This document shows positions 1 through 11,311 of a stretch of DNA of 46,394 nucleotides, in pieces. Each line of letters opens with the position of its first letter. Position 1 is the first letter of the stretch. The notes beneath the pieces are model-generated. The model saw only the letters and a program-made list of their open reading frames with translations. It ran no database searches and was not told the DNA's origin. Origin of the DNA: Pleurotus djamor (taxonomy: Eukaryota; Basidiomycota; Agaricomycetes; Agaricales; Pleurotaceae); NCBI GenBank assembly GCA_029747585.1, contig JAPEVF010000348.1, positions 1-46,394 on the forward strand. The letters are read 5' to 3'. A program made the translations under genes and the position numbers.

Positions 1-1
1 G

Positions 2-590
2 TCGATTTTTGGCGCACTGCCCTATCCAGGGGCCGGGCCATCGTCGGGCTCTTCAGCTCTCGCCACCTTCACATTCGCTTCACCACCGAACTCCAACAAG
101 ATGAACTGCACAGTGCTCGGGCCAGACAACACTCCCTTCATCTACATCATCACTGATCCAGCCATGCCAACCTATACCGTGTTCAAGAACCCTCATGGCC
201 AGAATCTGGCTCTGATCGAGTGGCAGCAACACCCTNATGGTCGAGGTACGCGGTGTCATCGTGAAGCAAGAAATTCGCCAATGGCTACCTCTGACACCCG
301 ATCGCAAGTACGTTTGTGTGGCCGTGACGTCAACGTTTCCTTTCGACCAGCAGCTTGTGGTGATACTTACTCATCGCTGTTCCTGTTATAGGGCACGGAG
401 GATGGATTTGAGCGGGTCGAAATTCTACTGGACTCCGCAAGGAGAGACTATCAATGTGGGTTTATGTGTTTCGCCAATTTCGAGCCATGCATGCTCAAGC
501 ACAAGCTGTTGTAGCTCTCGGCACCCACTCCTCATGGCCCTCATAACTTTGTAGGCAGGATTTCTAGGGGCCGAGAATCGATCAGGTTAG
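2..590 (+). CDS. DUF6593-like protein, 5' end missing
   Basis: The frame is open from base 2, so the start lies outside the window. Visible exons are 2-307, 392-455 and 555-590, with introns 308-391 (gtacgt...tag) and 456-554 (gtgggt...tag). The N at 236 breaks the frame; leaving it out joins IEWQQHP to MVEVRGV with no stop. The order of a beta-strand-rich start (FTFASPPNSN), an IEW segment, a WLPLTP segment and SKFYWTPQGE fits the small basidiomycete DUF6593 family, whose function is unknown. The last exon ends soon after that motif (AGFLGAENRSG), earlier than I would expect, so the C-terminus may be mis-modelled or truncated. Family assignment is from remembered pattern, not a search. Confidence 0.6.
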
Positions 591-1146
591 AGTTGTCGTC
601 ACATGCTTTACAGCCAAACTTGCGCGATGTTTCAATCATTGCGACTTTCCTCCTTCAATGCGGACGAAACATTGATTGAATGATCTTGATTCTCGTGATT
701 CCTTTTTGGAGGAAGTACGGTGGAGAGCTTGATTTGATCTGTGGATAAAGCACCTATCCAGCCCAATATTTATTTCGACTGCTGTCTTGTATTCATGTAG
801 AATAGCTTTCGTGTAAATTCCCTTCAATGTAGTCATGGTACGATACCAAGTTGTTTGTATTTTACTAATAGTATCTCGAAGGCCTAGTACAACAATTTAC
901 ACGTGCGAGTCGTCGTTGGTATGGCGCCTACTCTACTTCCTCGATGATATCCATCAGCTTGAACAAACGCTCAGGACAATAGACTGATCAAGACTCACGA
1001 ACACTCAAAGTGGGTATGATTAACAAGTTTGTAGCTACGTCATAGCGTGAAAGAGAGTTCTGTCCGATTAAGTACAAGTAAATTGGTCCGGGGAAAGCGA
1101 GCGTACTAGTCGTAGATCAACATCCCGAGGTGAGAAGTGGTGAAAC
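591..1146. other. Intergenic, convergent 3' ends
   Basis: About 550 bases lie between the 3' end of the DUF6593-like gene and the 3' end of the minus-strand rhodopsin-like gene. They probably hold both 3' UTRs. Only short, unrecognisable reading frames occur; I see no RNA gene or repeat. Confidence 0.5.
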
Positions 1147-2626
1147 CTAAACCCGATCTCTCGTGACTGCAGGATGCGGAAAATGTATGATAGAGACCTT
1201 CTCCTCAGTAACATGAATCCCCGAGCTTTCCTGTCTCCATAGTGCGGGAGAGGGCGACCGCCGGAAGGGTGTTTTACTTTCGTAAGAAACCTGTGTACCG
1301 GATAGTGGAGACAAATGAATCGTGCGGAGGGTGTCAGAGGAAAATGCTGGCGCGAGACTATAGGATGGCGTTCTACATAATTCCCAGCGATCAATAGGGT
1401 TCGGACGCCTGAGACGACGCCAAATGCTTGTGCCTATAATCGCAGCATTGGCAACCATGAGTGTTAGAGAGAGCTGCGCAGTTTCGAGAGGTATCATGAA
1501 CGGTGAGTAAGGAACGATTAATCCGACGAAAGAAAAAGGTTCGAACCTCCACAATGGCAGTGATGATCTCCTCGATACCGGATCCGTGACCACGACTCCG
1601 CAACGCGACGTAATTATGTACAATGTTTGTTACAGTTGCGATTGATACCGCTCCGACGACGAGAGTGTAGTGGACTTGTTGAGATCGTGAAGTCTCACGC
1701 CGCCAGATTAATGCCGCAGGGATCAGGAGTAGAAAGGCGTTTGCGGTCACGTCGGCTGCAATAAAACAGAGTTGGCCTGTGCAAGCTGCAGGGAGCTTCT
1801 GATGAAAGAAACTTACTCGCAAGGGAAGTATTCAGTACTCCTAATCCGAGGGGACAGCTGGGTTGCGCTGAATCCTTGATTGGGGTTGAATTCAGTTGGG
1901 GAATGAATATCAATGTTTATGGAGATGGGTACCTTCCAAGTTGGGTTCTTTTCACAGAAGTAGAATAGCTGTGCAAAGAGGAATGCCCAGCAAGAGGCGA
2001 AGGCTAATGCAAAGGCATAGATCACGCGCCGTACCACCGTTCCAGAGGTAGTTTGAATCAGGGAGAAGAGAAAAGAGAGCCGAGTGATCCTGTAGATGAT
2101 TTGTACGTTGGCACCTCAGAAACGCGGTTCCGTTAAAAGTATGATAAATACCAGAGAATCGAATAACGTAGTTGAGCAAGTGCGTAAAATAGCACAATCG
2201 ACGGCCCGCGGTTCAAAGCTATTGAAGTGCATCATTAAGAAGCAGTTTCTCGAGAATACAATGAAGACCGTACTTTGCTCAAGACTAACGAAGGTACCGA
2301 TACCAAATACAAGGATTGCGGGGATTGATAAGCCCACACAGCCGTCATCCAAGGCCAAGATCCGGTTGTAGAAACGTAAAACTAGTCTGCCTNGCGGTGA
2401 TGAGGACGGCGACGATAGGTAAAACAATTGAGAGGACTAAAAAAGATGAAGGCCCTGGTCAGTGGATGAACCTTATTCAGTGGGGCGGTCTCCGAGAACT
2501 TGCCTTTAGCATCAGTGACGGTCGCCGTCGGGGACATTGTGGAAAGAGCGTGGTGTTGGTATAATACAAGCAATAAGGGGAATATAAGAGGAGGGAACCT
2601 GTCCAAAGGAAACCATAGATTTCCAT
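1147..2626 (-). CDS. Rhodopsin-like seven-transmembrane integral membrane protein
   Basis: Seven exons on the minus strand give a 335-residue protein: 2626-2599, 2436-2274, 2218-2152, 2089-1933, 1874-1817, 1755-1547 and 1473-1147. Phases match throughout only if the N at 2393 is dropped. Helices can be read in order: LSIVLPIVAVLITA, then a short loop with RFYNRILALDDG, GLSIPAILVFGIGTFV, the YALAQLRYSIL segment, RRVIYAFALAFASCWAF, TDVTANAFLLLIPAALIW, VHYTLVVGAVSIATV and LSLTLMVANAAIIG, followed by a polar tail of about 85 residues. Two cysteines (YFCEKNP and SCPLG) flank the central loop. This layout matches the fungal rhodopsin-domain/PTH11-like integral membrane family; ligand and role are unknown. 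The nine-residue first exon is the least certain part. Confidence 0.75.
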
Positions 2627-4706
2627 ACGTCCTAGACTAAAAGGCTGAGGGCTAGGGTACTTGAGTAGTCAAGGATGTCGCAAGAGCAGCTTCGATCACT
2701 CAAATGTCAGGCGGGGACTGAGCTACCAATGCCAAACGAATGTGAACAATTGGAGAAACATGACGGACGACGGTTTGATGGTAGCATGGCTTTCTTCCTT
2801 CGTTGATTATTCCCAAGGTGTTCGTGGTGGTGGAGGGTGACAAATTAGCCAAAGGCAACCTAGGCATCTCCGTCAATTACAAAGGTGCGGTGAAACCATT
2901 GCGAGCTCACAAGTCGCAGCCATATAGGTCGAGATTGTCTACAAGCTAGGGCGGACGCTCTTTGGAGGTGGATCACTAAGATACTTGACAAAAATACCCA
3001 CTGAAGCACATATAGTTTGATGCGATCAAGAGGGTTACACATGAAGCGTGAGGCTGAGGCCTGAGAACCGTAGGAGCAAGGCTGATGTCGATTACCAAAG
3101 GCCTTGCGGTTCCAGTGGTTAAGGTCGCAAGCCTGACATACGAAGCAAGCAAAGTTCCTTATCCTCAAGTAACAATTCAAGTTACAATATCGCGCTCGTG
3201 TAGACGCGAACAACTCGAACTCAATTTCAACGGTGAAGGGGTTCTTGTCCAGGCACGCGGGGGAGGTTCTCTTGACGTTGTTGGGTCTTGACCGACTTGA
3301 CTGGGGAGCCACAAGCTTGTATAGCATCTAGGACAAATTCAGGAAGGCTTGTGAGGGCAAGCGTTTTTAGTCGCCCTGATTCTGCTCACGTGCCAGGACT
3401 AGACGCGTCGCGCTTCGTGACGCGTGACCGCCGATCTCACTCTGTTTCAGCTTGGACTCAGTCAGTCAGTCCGCCTTCCAGCGACACGATGCCCGAATTA
3501 CGCTTTCAAGGGCGTCCAGAAAGAAGTTCAATGCCGCTTTCTCTCCGCTGATTTCCCTTCTTTCAACCAACAATTGACCAACAAGCAAGATTCAAGTTTT
3601 CCATCAACGTCAACGTCCAACTTTGTCTAGCTGGCCATACCCACTTCTTGCGCGTCAAAGATTTGTACCATCATCATATCCTCGTCGTTGAAGTCTGCGC
3701 GCTCCAATGCCTCCCCAGCGGCCAGCCGCCCGGGTGTTCACCAGTGCAATACGAACTGCAAGGTTACGGCATTGAAACGTTCAGCAGCTTGAGGACCAAT
3801 CGAAGTATCTTGGCTCCCGCAGCGGTGCCTAGGTGCCACGGCTAGCCCTCCAGCGTGCGCCCGAATGAACTTCGCTGCGTGTGTGTGCCATGGCAGGAAT
3901 CATTACTCCAAGTAAGCCGTTTCGGCTACGACGCTCCCGGAGTGGATGGCCATCAGCATGTCCAATCCATTGTCAACGGGTAACAGTAACATTCGGATCT
4001 TGGAGATCGATTTTGCAATGAACGCGACCACCTTGCCACATAGAGCACAACGNCCCCCCGTCTCATGCCGAATGAACCTGCGGTATCTTTTTTTTTATGA
4101 AATTTACTCGACCTTCCTCGGACATTTTGGCGACCCAAGTGACTAGTGCCAACTTCCCGGACCGCTGGGTAATGCCGCCCGCCCACACAAGCGTGACAGT
4201 CGGACAACACCAGACCTTTCTTGTTGCGATGAGCAAACGTGCCGATGATCAAGATACATGCCTGCCTGAGTAAGCGACTAAGCGTGTCGATGATCAAATG
4301 TCAAACTGACGAAGACTTCCTAGCGCTCGTTGATATGCACGCTTCGGCCTCGTGTGCGCGTTCGATTTGATCCCACTTTCCCTACTCATAGTGATAGGAC
4401 CTGGATAGAAGCTCCTTGACCATACCCGACTCGCGGATCGTGTTTCAGAGTGCAGAATAACTTTCGGAAAACATACCTGTCTGCCTCATTGCCGATCAGC
4501 TCCCCCATGTGTACAGCACGACAAAAGTACTACAGCCTTCTCGGGACCCACTCAGCTTCAAGTGATCAATTTTTGCTCAATTAGGCTAATGCGTCAGATA
4601 TTGACTCTTGAACCACTCGAGGAATGATCTCCGGTTCAAGGCCTCCGGCCTTTTACTTAAAGCCTGGCATCTTGTTCCCCACTGCTCCCAAAACACCCCG
4701 CCTGTC
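2627..4706. other. 2.1 kb without a convincing gene
   Basis: Open frames of 60-155 codons occur on both strands, but none has a recognisable domain or clean splice pattern. A pyrimidine-rich tract near 3540-3700 precedes an ATG at 3709 followed by a mitochondrial-presequence-like start (PPQRPAARVFTSAIRTA). That frame then stops, and only fragments such as LEDQSKYLGSR follow in another frame, so it may be a decayed gene start. An N lies at 4053 beside a C run. The last 150 bases should contain the promoter of the alpha/beta hydrolase (ttacttaaag near 4650). Confidence 0.4.
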
Positions 4707-5801
4707 ATGCGTTCCCTGGCCCTCTTTCTTCTATTCACTCTCACTCAAGTGCTCGCTTTTCGGCCGATGAATAGGCTGATCACCTCTGCCGATGGGACGC
4801 AGATCTACGCTGACGCAGTGGGAGATCCTAGCAAGCAAAGCATTGTCTTCGTGCACGGTTTCGCTTTGAGTAGTATCGTCTTCGACAATTTTATTACCAA
4901 CAAGAGACTGTTGGACAATTTCTATCTGGCAGGCTTTTTGTTTCTCTGTCAACCCCTCCTTTCCCTTACATCTCACTGCTTTTCAGGTTCGTTACGATGC
5001 CAGAGGACATGGGCTCAGTGGCAAGCCAATGAATGAATCGGCTTACTCGTCACTACGATATGCCCAAGATTTTTCGGCAGTCATGTCGACGTTCAGGTTG
5101 CACAAACCTGTCTTCCTCGGGTGGTACGTTCTCGCCTTTCTGTAATCTTGACTGTGGAATTCACCCGTCCATTCCAGGAGTCTTGGCTGTATGAGTCTCG
5201 CCGCATCTGGAAAGCCGTATACTGACGCCAGGGTTCTACAGCTGCCATCATCTCCGATATCGTTGAGCATATACACCCGATGCCTCTCCTCGGCGCGGTT
5301 GCCTGCGATGGAAGCCCTGTGCTAGGCCCGGACATCCTGGCCAAACTGATCGCACCAGCCACGGCTGTTAACCTCGCTACATTCTTCGAGGATGCGAGTG
5401 TGACGAATGGACTAGCTGGACGAACTCAATTCATCGACTCGTGCTTCCAAAAACCTGATCAAGTTCCATTCAATGTCAAGGCCAAATACCTCGGTTCGAC
5501 GGTCGTACAGCCGCCTGCTGTCTCGGTTATCGTGACTCAGCGTCAGCAGAATGCTACGCAATTATTTGCGATTGGAGAAAAGGGAGAGTTGCCTCTTTTG
5601 ATACTCTTTGGGCGGTCGGATATGGTGGCGGTCGAATCGGAAGTTGTGAAGTTTGTCAAACCCCATTTCAAGAAGCTCACGAAAGCCACCATCCCTGGGG
5701 GCCATGCGGTTTTCGAAGACAATCCAGATGGGACTGCAGATGCTTTGATCAGTTTTGTCCGGAGCATTTCTCATCGTGGGCGCAGCGTCAATTTAATTTA
5801 A
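4707..5801 (+). CDS. Secreted alpha/beta-hydrolase fold protein
   Basis: Four exons (4707-4928, 4987-5123, 5178-5188, 5242-5801) give 309 residues, with all phases closing. The ATG at 4707 is preferred over the in-frame one at 4608 because it starts directly at a signal peptide (MRSLALFLLFTLTQVLA). The fold signatures are in order: oxyanion-loop VFVHGFA, strand VRYDARGHGLSG, nucleophile elbow GWSLGSA (Ser assembled across two introns), acid strand LLILFGRSD, and catalytic histidine in GGHAVFEDNP. It is therefore probably a secreted esterase, lipase-like or other hydrolase; the substrate cannot be read from sequence. Intron 4929-4986 is GC-AG (gcaggc...cag), and exon 3 is only 11 nt. No close functional neighbour is evident. 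Confidence 0.85.
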
Positions 5802-7931
5802 GTAAAACAATGTTCTTTTCCTCTCTTGACTAGCGTAGGACAGGATGTAAACTGGACCCTTGTGCGTACCCATGTACTTTGTATCTGAAATGTAACTTGA
5901 ATCCAGCTAGCTTTTACTTCCAAGATGCCTGTCGCGGCAAGCTAAGTGCATATCAAGTCAAACATCGTTTAGCCACCGTGGCCCAATAGGCAAGGTCTAC
6001 ATAATTCAAGGAAGAAGGTTCACAGCATAGTGAACGGCTCATTGGTTAGCATGTACAAGAATCCGCTGGACCACACGGTTCATCATAAGGTTTACTCGGT
6101 GTCAACGAGGCTTACGGCGAAGCGCAGGGATAAACACTTCTACTCTTCGAAAAGCAAACATAGCAGCATTGCTTCTTACGAGATTGCCGGGGCCCGGTTG
6201 GTGGCGATTGTTGGTGGCGGTTGGTGGGTGTTGTCCTGTTTTAGACAGCTGCTCTGTGGTACCCCTTATGACATACCAATACGGTGATCGGCGAACTTCT
6301 GTGGAAGTGTCGTGATGGCAGACAGATGGATTTCGAACATTGAAATTTGAGCCATCCATTTACCGAGCACTGCAAATATGTAGTATGTAACGTAAGTCTC
6401 AATGCATCGACGCCATTCGCGCAGCAGGTCTCAGGTACCCGATCGCAGCGCATGTCTGTCTGTTCGTAAGTATGTAGTACGTGGATGTTAATCACCGCCG
6501 TTAATCTAGCGGGGATGATTCACTGGTGTTGCTGTAGTTCTGGATCGTAGAGAATGTATGAGGGAATGGAAAAAGGAACAGGGTGCATCGGGATAGTAGT
6601 TGAACCGGTGGCGTGGATTGGGAGGGGGTATTCCTTGTCGTTGGAATGGGAAGCTGAGACGTCCCATAAGAAGGGCAAACGTTGATTTTTAGGTTCGAGG
6701 ATCGAGATAGATGGATCCATGCGGATCAAGGACTAGTTAATACAGCCACTAGCAGCGATGGTACCGTTTTGGTCTAGAGCAGGGGAAAGCAATATCATAT
6801 TGGTCGATGGTGACGTTGGGGAAATGATGGAGGAGTGCGCGGTGAAGCCGCCGTACGCCATCTTGCCGTAAGGATCGAGGTTATTCGGTATGTCGAGAGC
6901 TCAAGGAAGCCTTAATTTGCCACAAGATATGACAAACCTGAGGTTGAATTCGCTCAGCCAGTCTTGAGTAACTCTTCGGTTTGAACTTTGGAGGTGAATG
7001 ATTAGAAGATTCAAGAGAGTTGTTCCGGATTGTATCCATTTCGAGCAAGGAGTAGAACTAGCACGCTTACGCTCAGTCGCTCCGAAACGAGTCGAACAGA
7101 GTGCGAAAGGTAGCAAGGATAGCTGAAGACGGTTGAGAGCATCGTCGCAACCATGATTTCGTCGAGACTCGACTCCAAGGGTCCTCAAAAGAGTTTTTCT
7201 TCACATTTCACAAGAAGGTACCCGATTTGGATGACAAGATTAGGTCAGAGAAAGCAATCTTGATACCGGTCGTTGTGGATGGTTCCACTGCAGCTGAGGT
7301 TGCCCAGGAGTCACTCTCAGAGTCGCTAGCTGCTCGTGAGTCGTGATGTACCTTGAGTTATTTGGGAGTCCGTTTGATCGAGATGAGCATCTTCATAAAC
7401 GACGACATCCGGGTGGTATGTCAGTGCATCGATAGATATTGCTCCTGGGACTCCAGTGCAAGCCTACCACTCAGCAATTATGAGCGCTTAGCCGCGCGGC
7501 GGCGCCTATGCTCTTTGTTGCCTCTTCCCATCATCATGGAATACTTCCATTTAGTGGAGTCGCTTTGTCAAACCATGAATCCTCTTGAGCTAGAACCCAA
7601 ACTCACAATGCGGTCTAGCAATGTAGGCTGCGCTCACGAAGATCATAGTATCTCTGTCAACCGAGTCGGACCCGTGAATATTGAATGCTGGCTCTCGCTG
7701 GATGAGGGCTCTTCGCCTCCATGCCTTGTACAGATGCCGCGCGAGTAGCGGTATAGCTAGAAGAATGCTTTTCGTCGCGAGATCGTCGCCTCAAACTTGT
7801 AACCAAATGCCTTTAACCCTGAATTCTCAAGGTGGCTACCTCTGCTTTCCCCCACTCTCCCTCGTTCATTGGCGAGTTTTTTTTCTCTCCTTTCAGTCCA
7901 TCTGAGCGCATGCACTCATGCGTTAGCCTAG
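5802..7931. other. 2.1 kb unresolved, possible minus-strand gene relic
   Basis: No complete gene can be modelled. On the minus strand between about 6500 and 7340 there are coding-like pieces, for example NNLDPYGKMAYGGFTAHSS followed by ALDQNGTIAASG (around 6730-6890), and in a shifted frame further upstream LLNLLIIHLQSSNRR. They are separated by stops and frame changes, which suggests a decayed or very intron-rich gene of unknown family. The plus-strand frame 7353-7748 (131 codons) has no recognisable motif. Bases 7850-7931 are pyrimidine-rich and likely form the 5' leader of the next gene. Confidence 0.35.
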
Positions 7932-10213
7932 ATGTGGAAGCTCACTGGCTCTATCGTTGCTTTTGCCTCGTTGTCTGCGGCACAACCAAACAACTGGGCT
8001 GAGCCATGCTTTTTCGGTGAATGTGGCTACGACCTTCCTCCCAATGGACCTTCAGGTCATATTAAGATAGTAAGTGACCCAGCCGCCAACATTCTACCCA
8101 CGTATCGATACATTGAACTCACTAGGTTGGGGATCCCAAAGCCATTACTGACATCACTCCCGCCGCTGGCTGGGTTATCTTGGACTGCGACCCCAACGCA
8201 ACAGTCCAAAATATACGGCTCGCCTGCAGCGATGTTGATGGCGGACGATGCGGCCATCTCTTCGAGGGGTCAGGTCCCGAACATAAGTATGTTCGACTCC
8301 CTGAAGCGGTGGGTTTTAGTCGAATGACGCAACGTTGCCTACTTTCTAAACCATGCGTGTCCTGCAGTGTAGCTCCCTCCCATTCGCGCGCATCGCAAAG
8401 GCTTGGGTTCACAACGACCCAAGTCTTGCAAGTTCCCAAGGAATGGTCCGCCGTGATGCCGAGCCGCCGAAAGTGTACGGTATCTCTATTGATGACAACG
8501 TCAGTCGTCCATCCCAACTTAACGCAAGAGCTTAGCACTGACCTTCGCGCTGATTAGTGGGATGAGATCGACGAGTCGAAGTTAGTCCCCAGGAATGTGT
8601 CCAGACCCTCCGTATTCACATCTTGCTCAGGTACGGTCCTGTGGTCTTCGCAGCCGTGGGGTATGTATATCAGCCAGCTTTTTTCAAATTCTCCCGCCTT
8701 ACCTTACGGTCGTTTCAGTGCTTCGATACCTGAGTTGGATCTGAGCTTTGACGCTTCGCCGGACATATCAACGTCTGAAGGCGCGAATAGCTTCGTGGAG
8801 AATGCCATTCAACGTATGCTCCATGGACACTCGAGCCTTTGTCTTGTACATTAATTGGATCCATGTCCAGTGATCAAGGACGGCGGTTCCAAGAGTAAGA
8901 ACAAAGGCGTGCCAGACAAGAAGGACAAGAACAAGTCAAATGATTCTAGCAAAGACAAGAAGCCAAAGGACTCGGGTAAAAGTAAGACGGACGCTAAATC
9001 CAAAGACGCCGGGAAAGGCAAGACGGACACGAAATCGAAGGATTCAGGTAAAAGCAAAGGTGGAAAGGACACGGCCAAGGATTCAGGCAAGGGCAGTGGC
9101 GACGGCGACGCCTCTGGGGACAAAAATACCACGGTGATAATTCCGGACAAGATCAAGAACTTCGAATATCGTCTGCCTCATGTTAAGAAACAATGCAGTA
9201 TCGATTCGTCGTCAGTGACTCTTGGCGTTGATGCCAGGTTCAAGACACAAGCTTCGGGCAAATTTGTTGTTGCTTTGGCTGCGACCGGCAATGCAAAATC
9301 AAAGAAACTGTCTGCAATCAAAGGTCATATAGGCCGTAAGTGAGATACGCTATTCATGGTCACTCTTAGTTGATATAGAGTACATCTCAGAGTTCAACTT
9401 GGACATTACTCAGGAATTTGAGTCCAACATAGAACTTGAAGGTATTAGTTTCATATACTCTTTACTGCCGTATCGAATCCTCCATTCGCAGCAACCATTG
9501 GCTTCGATGATTTCCCTCTCCTCCCTTCCATGGGAGTGCCCGGAGCATCTATCGATCTATCGTGAGTATCATCAAGCTTGCCATGTAGCCTATCTCACCC
9601 TGGGAGTCATATAGCTTCCTCAAACTCGGTTTAGCCTTGGAAGTAAACGGTCACTTTAGTGGTTCAGTTCACGTAGGAGTCTCCGTCTTCTCCAAGATCT
9701 CTTACGGAATGAAGAACGGTACGTCCTTGCCTCAAGCACAATCTTTGAAATAGACCAACACCTCACACATGCGCTGTAGGCGCCTTTGACTTCCCGGAAT
9801 CGGTGCCCTTGAACCCATATGTATCGACTGGCGGTAAGTTTCGTCCGCGTCTGCATTCCGAACCCCTTAAAAGGCCCGCCGTATTCTTAGGTGTGAAACT
9901 CAAAATCAACCCGAACGTCACTACAGAAGCCAGTATATCAGCAGGCATTATTCCCAAGTTGACTTTTGGAATTTCTGCTTTCGGCAAAGCTAACGCCAAT
10001 TTGTATGTCGCCTTTGGGGGTTACGTGGATATCAAGGCGCAGCCGAAGAAGGGCGGCGCTGGCGGTCAAGTTCTTGGGCGGTTGCAAGCGGTCATCGGTG
10101 CGGAGGCGTCTCTATTTTCACTGTTCAAGGCCGAGTGGGACAAGACCTTTTGGAATAAGGACGTGACGCTTTGGAAGGTTATTCGTCTCGATGGGAATAA
10201 CTTGTGCAACTGA
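7932..10213 (+). CDS. Secreted DUF7223-like protein with lysine-rich insert
   Basis: Twelve exons give 562 residues with all phases closing: 7932-8069, 8126-8308, 8368-8499, 8558-8580, 8631-8660, 8719-8813, 8871-9335, 9370-9441, 9492-9561, 9615-9718, 9780-9833 and 9891-10213. A signal peptide (MWKLTGSIVAFASLSAAQ) is followed by a conserved N-terminal block: CFFGECGYDLP, ITPAAGWVILDCDP, CGHLFEG, FARIAKAWVHNDP and WDEIDESKYGPV. After a lysine-rich linker comes a beta-rich C-terminal region (VTLGVDARFKTQASGKF, FDDFPLLPSMGVPG, LTFGISAFGKANANL). This order matches a basidiomycete secreted family that I recall as DUF7223; the function is unknown. It is likely an extracellular or cell-wall protein. 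The linker is unusual (see repeat entry). Confidence 0.8.
8880..9125 (+). repeat. Low-complexity Lys/Ser/Asp coding repeat
   Basis: Within exon 7 of the DUF7223-like gene about 80 codons are built from K, D, S, G and T in irregular units resembling KDSGKSKTDAKSKDAGKGK. The DNA is an imperfect tandem repeat of aag-gac-tcg/tca-ggt-type codons. It separates the two globular parts of the protein and would give a long, strongly positively charged flexible linker. Confidence 0.85.
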
Positions 10214-10251
10214 TGACCGAGGCTTGTGACCTTTCTTAATCTGTTTTGCAG

Positions 10252-10680
10252 AGTTCCGGGTCGAAGAAGCCGGAAATATGGAGGGCACATAGGGGTATCT
10301 CTCGCCGCTCCGAGCAAGCCAAGTTCTCCGGCAACTGGAACGATAAATGGCTTTCGTGCTCCAAAATCGACGGCAGTAAAAAGGAAAGTGTGGTTGACAA
10401 ACCAAAGTTGTCACAGCAAGAGTAAGTTCTCTCTGCATTTCGGGCGGCAAGTCTCACTAGATCGATTAGGTTGGGCTTGAAGGAAAGCCGCAACAAACCA
10501 ATGGTAATTTACGAGTCTTCGGTGTAGGCTCGTAACACCTTGCTGTAACAGATTCGGAGAATTCTTTGCATTGCCATTACGAACCATTGGGATATCCAAC
10601 AACGCCCAAACGTAAGCATTCAAATCGGCAGCCCCACGCCGATGCATAGGAAGACTTGACATGGCTCGATCCTCCGTCTC
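10252..10680 (+). CDS. Possible small gene or gene fragment, unknown
   Basis: Directly after an acceptor-like ttttgcag at 10251, a frame runs without ATG through SKKPEIWRAHRG and FSGNWNDKWLSCSKIDGSK to 10421. Two consensus-looking 48-nt introns (10422-10469 gtaagt...tag; 10504-10551 gtaatt...cag) keep the frame open through GLKESRNKPM and ILCIAITNHWDIQQRPN. A third, only 38 nt (10612-10649), leads to DLTWLDPPSLIVI. No start codon is visible and the upstream gene ends 39 bases earlier, so it could be a headless relic or a gene whose first exon I missed. The family is not recognised. Confidence rests only on codon pattern and splice signals. Confidence 0.3.
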
Positions 10681-11263
10681 TCATCGTCATCAAGTGATGC
10701 TCTTCAACTCGCCCAGCGTTTTGATTACCGTTGTTCGCATTTCTGACCCGTCGCTCATTTTCCCTACTCAGCGATCATCGAGAAATTTTCGCGATTTCGG
10801 CGGCGTGGCTTGCCAAATGCTGATGCCGAAATGTCGCTGCAGCCTCCACATCATCGAGCTACATAGCCAGATTGAAGGCCAACTGTATCATCGATAACCA
10901 GGTTTCATCATTTATCCGGTGCGAACGTTTGTTGAACAATATAATTTATTCGGCCTACATCAGAACCTAGCTCCACTTGATTTTGGTGGCCGTCCCCAAG
11001 GAACAGATGGATGACCTAGTGAGCATATTTTACTATGCACAGTTGCTCTTTCGCGAACCGAAGTTGACTTCATGCCGAGCTCCAAATGTTGATCCATACC
11101 AATGTTCCGTGCGCAGTGTTCGGCTACAAGCTGTTTCTAGGTCGTAATGTTCTCCACAAGCGTTGTTCTGTGGCGCTCCGCACATAGAGCCAGGCCGAAC
11201 TCTGCGCATGGCCAAGGCATAGTGACTTCTGATCAACACTGACACACACAAGAATGCAAGACG
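10681..11263. other. Intergenic, upstream region of thaumatin-like gene
   Basis: About 580 bases with no supported gene. The fragment DHREIFAISAAWLAKC at about 10779-10826 may be one more exon of the unknown small gene upstream. The rest presumably contains the promoter of the thaumatin-like gene at 11312. Confidence 0.4.
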
Positions 11264-11270
11264 TATAAAA
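11264..11270 (+). promoter_or_regulatory. TATA box of thaumatin-like gene 1
   Basis: The sequence tataaaa lies 42 bases before the ATG at 11312, with a short leader between, as expected for a strongly regulated fungal secretory gene. Confidence 0.55.
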
Positions 11271-11311
11271 AGGCTGCCTCTCTTTCGTTGAAACCCATCG
11301 TCAATCACACA

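Noticed and set aside
2860..3327. 155-codon minus-strand frame
   Set aside because: No recognisable motif, no neighbouring exon that splices to it, and cysteine/arginine-rich composition typical of chance frames.
3709..3900. Mitochondrial-presequence-like gene start
   Set aside because: The frame stops after about 22 codons and only short fragments follow in other frames, so no gene model could be closed.
7353..7748. 131-codon plus-strand frame
   Set aside because: No domain or splice partners found; it may be a decayed piece but cannot be supported as a gene.
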